A stretch of DNA of 64,000 bases, taken from NCBI RefSeq assembly GCF_029076845.1, contig NZ_JARESE010000056.1, positions 50,468-114,467 of the forward strand, written 5' to 3'. The notes beneath the pieces were generated by a model that was not told the origin of the DNA, did no database searches, and was given only the letters and a program-made list of their open reading frames with translations. Numbering within the stretch: position 1 is the stretch's first letter; every line of letters starts with the position of its first letter. The DNA is from Novosphingobium album (ex Liu et al. 2023). GTDB lineage: Bacteria; Pseudomonadota; Alphaproteobacteria; Sphingomonadales; Sphingomonadaceae. Made by a program: the position numbers and the translations under genes. Below, in pieces: positions 60,283 through 64,000 of this stretch.

Positions 60283-60324
60283 GAAGGGCCGCACCGGGTT
60301 TCCGGGGCGGCCCTTCTCATTTTT
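60283..60324 (+). terminator. Rho-independent terminator
   Basis: GAAGGGCCGC (60283-60292) pairs perfectly with GCGGCCCTTC (60307-60316), and the loop holds a further CCGG pair. The right arm is followed by TCATTTTT. It is one of the best intrinsic terminators in the window and closes the small-peptide transcription unit. Confidence 0.85.
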
Positions 60325-60390
60325 CGCCCTTCCCATTAGGCGCAAGAGCCGCGCCGGGCGGCAGGCGATGCGCCCGCTCAGGGCGCCCGC

Positions 60391-60825
60391 TCAGGGCAGC
60401 GAATAGCCCACGGTCGACTGCGCGATCAGCCGCTCCGGCGTGCGCTGCCAGATCCGCACGTCCACGCTGGCCAGCCGTCGCCCCAGCTTGAGGATCTGTG
60501 CATCCGCGATGATCGGCTCGAACCGGCAGGCGCGCAGGAACGTGATCGACAGCGAATGCGTCACCGCCATCGCCTCGGGGCCGTGATGCGCCGCGATCAC
60601 GCCATAGGCCGCGACATCGACCAGCGCCATGATCGCCGGGCCCGAAACGATATCGCCCGGCCGCCGCATCGACGGATCGGGATCGAGCCGCATCCGCAGA
60701 TGGTTGAGCGCCAGGCTCTGCACTTCGCCAAGCAGCGACCGTGTCGCCGGCGGAAACGCCGCGTCGAGGAAGGCCGTGACCTCGTCGGCGTTCAATTTCA
60801 GGTCCAGGGTCTGTGTCGTTGCCAT
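60391..60825 (-). CDS. Hotdog-fold thioesterase (PaaI family)
   Basis: The 144-residue protein has the hotdog fold of the PaaI/YbgC-like thioesterases. LNADEVTAFLDAAFPPATRSLLGEVQSLALNHLRMRLDPDPSMRRPGDIVSGPAIMALVDVAAYGVIAAHHG (about 9-80) has the helix with an acidic residue in ALVDVAAYG, followed by strands with VTHSLSITFLRACR. It hydrolyses acyl-CoA esters, often of aromatic or short-chain acids. It is convergent with the small-peptide unit and divergent from ilvE. The native substrate is unknown. Confidence 0.88.
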   Translation of the reverse strand: MATTQTLDLKLNADEVTAFLDAAFPPATRSLLGEVQSLALNHLRMRLDPDPSMRRPGDIVSGPAIMALVDVAAYGVIAAHHGPEAMAVTHSLSITFLRACRFEPIIADAQILKLGRRLASVDVRIWQRTPERLIAQSTVGYSLP

Positions 60826-60946
60826 AAGGCCCCATAGCGGCCCCGCGCGGCGACGGCCATTGGCGCGTGACGGAACGCGCCGGGCGGTGTATCAGCGCTT
60901 CCCGGAAGCTTGAGGCCGGATCGCCTCGCCCGCGCCCCGCGCCAAT

Positions 60947-60974
60947 TTGCCTCGCTCGCCCGGCGTGCTAAGAC
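60947..60974 (+). promoter_or_regulatory. Possible ilvE promoter
   Basis: TTGCCT (60947-60952) and TAAGAC (60969-60974) are separated by 16 bases and point to initiation near 60981. This leaves about 88 bases of leader before ilvE. Both boxes are only moderate matches. Confidence 0.35.
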
Positions 60975-61068
60975 TAGCAGCGCGCGATGGAATATTTCTT
61001 TCCTATTGCACTTTGCGCAATTTTCGTTCAACGGCACTGCACCGCTCAACTTGAAGGAATCCCGTTCG

Positions 61069-62169
61069 ATGGCGACTCTCGCCGATGCCGGCCTGCAATT
61101 CACCTCTCTGCCCCACCCTGCCCCGATGAGCGCCGAGCGACGCGCGCAGGTGCTGGCCAATCCGGGCTTCGGCACGAACTTTTCCGATCACATGGTCTCC
61201 ATCGACTGGACGGAGGGGCAAGGCTGGCATGATGCGACCGTCGGCCCGCGCCAGCCGATCGCGCTCGATCCGGCGGCGGCGGTGCTGCACTATGCGCAGG
61301 AGATCTTCGAGGGGCTGAAGGCCTATCGCCAGGCCGACGGCGGCATCGCCCTGTTCCGCCCCATGGCCAATGCCGCGCGGTTCAACCAGTCGGCCGCGCG
61401 TCTGGCCATGCCGGCGCTGCCCGAAGAGGTGTTCGTCGAATCGGTGCGCCAGCTTGTCGCCGCCGATCGCGACTGGTTCCCCACGGTGGAGGGCGGCTCG
61501 CTCTACTTGCGTCCCTTCATGATCGCGACCGAGGCATTCCTGGGCGTGCGCCCGGCCAGGCAGTACAAGTTCCTCGTGATCGCCAGCCCGGCCGGCAACT
61601 ATTTCAAGTCCGGCGCGCCGGCCGTCTCGATCTGGGTGAGCGAATATACCCGCGCCGCGCCCGGCGGCACGGGCGCGGCCAAATGCGGCGGCAACTATGC
61701 CGCCAGCCTGGTGCCGCAAGGCGAGGCGATCGCGCGCGGGCACGATCAGGTCGTGTTCCTCGATGCCGCCGAGCACAAGTGGATCGAGGAACTGGGCGGC
61801 ATGAACCTCTATTTCGTGTTCGACGACGGCACGCTGCTGACCCCGGAGCTGACCGGCACGATCCTGCCCGGCATCACGCGCGACAGCCTGCTGACGCTGG
61901 CGCGCGACGAAGGGCTCACCGTGCGCGAAGGCCGCTACAGCCTGGACCAGTGGCGCGAGGATGCTGCTTCGGGCAAGCTGGTCGAAACATTCGCCTGCGG
62001 CACGGCCGCGGTGGTGACGCCGGTGGGCAAGGTCGCCAGCCGCGATGGCGAATTCACGGTCGGCTCGGGCGGCCCCGGCCAGCTCACGCAGCGGCTGAAG
62101 GACCGGCTCGTCTCGATCCAGCGCGGCCAGGCCGCCGATCCGCACGGCTGGGTGACGAAGCTGGGCTGA
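61069..62169 (+). CDS. ilvE: Branched-chain amino acid aminotransferase
   Basis: The 366-residue PLP enzyme transfers the amino group to 2-oxo-acids in the last step of leucine, isoleucine and valine synthesis and the first of their breakdown. The fold-type IV marks are YAQEIFEGLKAYRQADGGIALFRP (about 76-99), the PLP lysine in GGTGAAKCGGNYAASL (about 200-215) and KWIEELGGMNLYFVF. The ATG at 61069 gives the standard start. It belongs to the larger eukaryote-like class II group (about 360 residues). It stands alone, with the thioesterase divergent. Confidence 0.95.
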   Translation: MATLADAGLQFTSLPHPAPMSAERRAQVLANPGFGTNFSDHMVSIDWTEGQGWHDATVGPRQPIALDPAAAVLHYAQEIFEGLKAYRQADGGIALFRPMANAARFNQSAARLAMPALPEEVFVESVRQLVAADRDWFPTVEGGSLYLRPFMIATEAFLGVRPARQYKFLVIASPAGNYFKSGAPAVSIWVSEYTRAAPGGTGAAKCGGNYAASLVPQGEAIARGHDQVVFLDAAEHKWIEELGGMNLYFVFDDGTLLTPELTGTILPGITRDSLLTLARDEGLTVREGRYSLDQWREDAASGKLVETFACGTAAVVTPVGKVASRDGEFTVGSGGPGQLTQRLKDRLVSIQRGQAADPHGWVTKLG

Positions 62170-62190
62170 GGGATCCCCTCCCCCGGCGTT

Positions 62191-62535
62191 TCAGGCGCCG
62201 GCGGGTGTCCGGGTGATCGGCAGGAAGGCGCGGTAGCCGGCGTGCACGGCTTCCGCGTCGCACTGCATTTCCTCGGCCAGGCTGACGTGGGCCAGGCTCA
62301 GCATCAGGTTCATCAGCCGCTGGTCGTCGGCATCGAACGCGGCAAAGCCCTTGGCGTCGAGATAATCGAGCGCGGGCCGCAGCGAGCCGGCCGCCGCCGC
62401 GAAGAACGCCTTGCGGTCTTCCACGGGCGCCGCCCCGCGCCATGTGGCGCGCGCGGCCGAGCCCTCCAGCGCCCATGCCGCCACGAACGGCTCCAGGCCG
62501 GCGAAGCCTTCCGGCAATGTCGCTGCCCCGGCCAT
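62191..62535 (-). CDS. Small protein coupled to Rieske oxygenase
   Basis: The 114-residue acidic, alanine-rich protein begins MAGAATLPEGFAGLEPFVAAWALEGSAARATWRGAAPVEDRKAFF. It has ALDYLDAKGFAAFDADDQRLMNLMLSLAHVSLAEEMQCDAEAVHAGYRAFLPI. I do not know its family by name. Its ATG overlaps the stop of the upstream Rieske gene by one base (TGATG), a strong sign of coupled translation, so it may be a helper or regulatory subunit of that oxygenase. It is convergent with ilvE, 22 bases away. Confidence 0.8.
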   Translation of the reverse strand: MAGAATLPEGFAGLEPFVAAWALEGSAARATWRGAAPVEDRKAFFAAAAGSLRPALDYLDAKGFAAFDADDQRLMNLMLSLAHVSLAEEMQCDAEAVHAGYRAFLPITRTPAGA

Positions 62536-63740
62536 CACGCGAACTCCCGCTTGACCGCCAGTTCGGCGCGATAGGTCTCGACCATTTCCGTCACGGTGTT
62601 GAACAGGTGGCGGCACAGCGCTTCCTGATCCTGGAAATGGATGTGCTTCAGCGCGCCGCTGGCCAGCCCGCGCTGGCCGCGCTCGATCACCGAGCGGTCT
62701 TCGCTGTGCACGTCGCGCGCGGTGGCCATGACATATTCGCGCGCGAAGCGCTCGCTGGGTGTCTCGTCCTCGCCGATCCAGTAGAGCCGGATCACCCCGC
62801 GCGACTTGTCCGCCGCGATCGGCATCACCGTGTGCGAGAAATGCTGCACGGGAGAGCCGAACAGGAAGAAGTTGGGAAACAGCGCGATATAGTCCTTCAC
62901 CGTCGTCGAGCCGAGCAGCCCGTCCTCGGCTGCGCAGCGCCCCGCCTTTTCGAAGGCGATGGCCTGGACCGGATGCGGCGCGGGCATGTTGGGATTGTCC
63001 CAGATGCGCTGCGTGCGATGCGGCCCGTGAAAGCCATAGGCGGTGGGATAGCCGAACGGATTGTCATTGCTGCACACCGGCCGCGCCGCCGCCGGATGAA
63101 TGAAGCGCAAGTGGTAGTTTTCCTGGAAGTTATCGTAGGTCAGCTTCCAGTTGGCGTCGATCTCATAGACATATTCCGAAAACGTCGTCGCGCGCGCGAC
63201 GGGCATCCGGTCCAGCGTCTCGGCCAGCGGGCCCAGCCAGTCGCGCGCCGTGCTTGCGGGCTCGCCAAGGTGGATGAAGATCAGCCCCGCCACCACTTCC
63301 ACCGCCACCCCGGGCAGCGCGCATTCCGCCTTGCCGATGTGGAACTGCTCGAAATCGGGCGCGGACAGCAGGCTGCCGTCCTGCCCGAACGTCCACATGT
63401 GGTAAGGGCAGCTGAAGGTCGCCTGCCGCCCGGCTTCCGCCTCGACAAGCTGGGTGCCCCGGTGCGTGCAGACGTTGTGGAACGCGCGGATCGTATCGTC
63501 CCGGCCCCGCACGATCAGCACCGAAGCCTTGAGCACTTCCACTTCGCGGCGGATGAAGCTGCCGCGTTCGGGCAGTTCGCAGACATGGCCGACCTGCAGC
63601 CAGCTTCGGCGGAACACCGCCTCGCGCTCCAGCTCGAACCAGGCCGGATCGTAATAGGGCCCGGTCGGGACGGGGCCTGTGCCGAGCCACGCGACTTCGT
63701 TCCGGCCGACGCGCGCAAAAGTGGGGGTGTGCGTGTTCAT
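62535..63740 (-). CDS. Rieske non-heme iron oxygenase, alpha subunit
   Basis: The 401-residue protein has the Rieske site CTHRGTQLVEAEAGRQATFSCPYHMW (about 89-114) and the catalytic iron ligands in DNFQENYHLRFIHPAA (about 203-218). The plan resembles the aromatic-ring-hydroxylating and choline-monooxygenase-like branch (GbcA/CntA relatives), which differs from the two Rieske proteins at 23.5 and 45.9 kb. The ATG at 63740 follows GAGAGGA and matches the family start; an upstream in-frame ATG is not needed. It is coupled to the small protein downstream. No reductase is adjacent. A palindromic operator candidate lies about 73-98 bases upstream. Confidence 0.9.
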   Translation of the reverse strand: MNTHTPTFARVGRNEVAWLGTGPVPTGPYYDPAWFELEREAVFRRSWLQVGHVCELPERGSFIRREVEVLKASVLIVRGRDDTIRAFHNVCTHRGTQLVEAEAGRQATFSCPYHMWTFGQDGSLLSAPDFEQFHIGKAECALPGVAVEVVAGLIFIHLGEPASTARDWLGPLAETLDRMPVARATTFSEYVYEIDANWKLTYDNFQENYHLRFIHPAAARPVCSNDNPFGYPTAYGFHGPHRTQRIWDNPNMPAPHPVQAIAFEKAGRCAAEDGLLGSTTVKDYIALFPNFFLFGSPVQHFSHTVMPIAADKSRGVIRLYWIGEDETPSERFAREYVMATARDVHSEDRSVIERGQRGLASGALKHIHFQDQEALCRHLFNTVTEMVETYRAELAVKREFA

Positions 63741-63812
63741 GGCATCCTCTCCCCGCCGCTCTGGGTCAAGGAGACTCGGCGGCGACTGGAGGCAACATAT
63801 CACCGCCCGAAC

Positions 63813-63838
63813 TTTTTACAACATATGTGTCGTAAAAA
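63813..63838. promoter_or_regulatory. AT-rich palindromic operator candidate
   Basis: The 26-bp sequence TTTTTACAACATATGTGTCG plus TAAAAA is symmetrical at 22 of 26 positions, with perfect outer arms TTTTTAC/GTAAAAA. A further half-site TTTTTACAA occurs at 63853-63861. It is far more AT-rich than its surroundings and lies upstream of the Rieske gene that starts at 63740. A TTGTAA element on the minus strand inside it could be the -35. Confidence 0.55.
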
Positions 63839-63844
63839 TAGCTT

Positions 63845-63940
63845 CTAGAGCGTTTTTACAATGAGCGGAGCCGCTCCTGCCCCTGGTTGCCGCCTTTTCC
63901 GGGCCGTTCGCCGTAAACAGTCAACTTGAAAATGCTCTAG
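63845..63940. repeat. Palindromic interspersed-repeat-like element
   Basis: CTAGAGC (63845-63851) and GCTCTAG (63934-63940) are inverted 7-bp ends that continue imperfectly inward (CGTTTTT against TTGAAAAT). The interval also contains a GAGCGGAGCCGCTC hairpin. Elements with such ends are common in alphaproteobacterial intergenic regions. The 63741-64000 region has no gene. Confidence 0.4.
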
Positions 63941-64000
63941 TGTGGTGAATCTGAAGTTCGCTATCGTTTAGACTCAATTTTGCGCGACGATTGTTTCCTG

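Noticed and set aside
60987..61232. Possible leader peptide (MEYFFPIALCAIF) before ilvE
   Set aside because: It has only scattered branched-chain codons, runs on into ilvE in another frame, and lacks attenuator hairpins or a U-run, so attenuation is not supported.

Overview
The window looks like chromosomal DNA of a sphingomonad alphaproteobacterium close to Novosphingobium or Sphingobium. This rests on the high GC content, a circularly permuted two-piece tmRNA of the alphaproteobacterial type, sphingomonad-like small proteins, a TonB-dependent receptor, and many aromatic/alicyclic catabolic genes (Rieske oxygenases, a P450, class III CoA-transferases). No tRNA, rRNA, CRISPR array, insertion sequence or prophage was seen.

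Region 1 (1-14.2 kb) is mostly core. It holds the end of pdxA, rsmA, a TonB-like protein and malate synthase G. Next come a small membrane protein behind a near-consensus sigma-54 promoter, the permuted ssrA gene, mscL, a LemA/TPM-domain trio and a NUDIX hydrolase. A minus-strand valine-catabolic operon follows (acyl-CoA dehydrogenase, 3-hydroxyisobutyryl-CoA hydrolase, enoyl-CoA hydratase, mmsB), then a CoA-acylating aldehyde dehydrogenase with a strong palindromic operator candidate upstream.

Region 2 (14.5-48.7 kb) is a large catabolic island. Its core is a plus-strand gene run (22.2-32.1 kb): metal-dependent amidohydrolase, Rieske oxygenase, divergent crotonase, aldo/keto reductase, two overlapping class III CoA-transferases, LLM-type flavin monooxygenase, zinc-ribbon/OB-fold DUF35 protein, and a thiolase-fold protein that appears to lack the nucleophilic cysteine. 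Around it lie a flavin reductase, four SDRs, an alpha/beta hydrolase, a TonB-dependent receptor, a P450 with a nearby [2Fe-2S] ferredoxin, a membrane acyltransferase, LacI and TetR regulators, an MFS transporter and two VOC proteins. A PQQ/heme alcohol dehydrogenase, a third CoA-transferase, a SnoaL-like protein, a second enoyl-CoA hydratase, a nitronate-monooxygenase-like protein, a second Rieske oxygenase and a DUF1254/1214 protein complete it. The logic suggested is uptake, oxygenation, dehydrogenation, CoA activation without ATP, then side-chain or ring cleavage by a thiolase/aldolase-type complex. The substrate cannot be read from the sequence.

Region 3 (48.7-64 kb) is again mostly housekeeping: a LysR regulator, apaG, a PAS/HWE histidine kinase without a canonical start codon, metZ, a PMT-type glycosyltransferase with a DPM1-GtrA fusion, leuB, recO, ubiK, a TspO homologue, a TlyA methyltransferase, a hotdog thioesterase and ilvE. 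Between 59.9 and 60.4 kb is a compact transcription unit for an 18-residue peptide whose ribosome-binding site is complementary to about 15 nt of the 16S rRNA 3' end. The window closes with a third Rieske oxygenase, a small coupled protein and a palindromic operator candidate.
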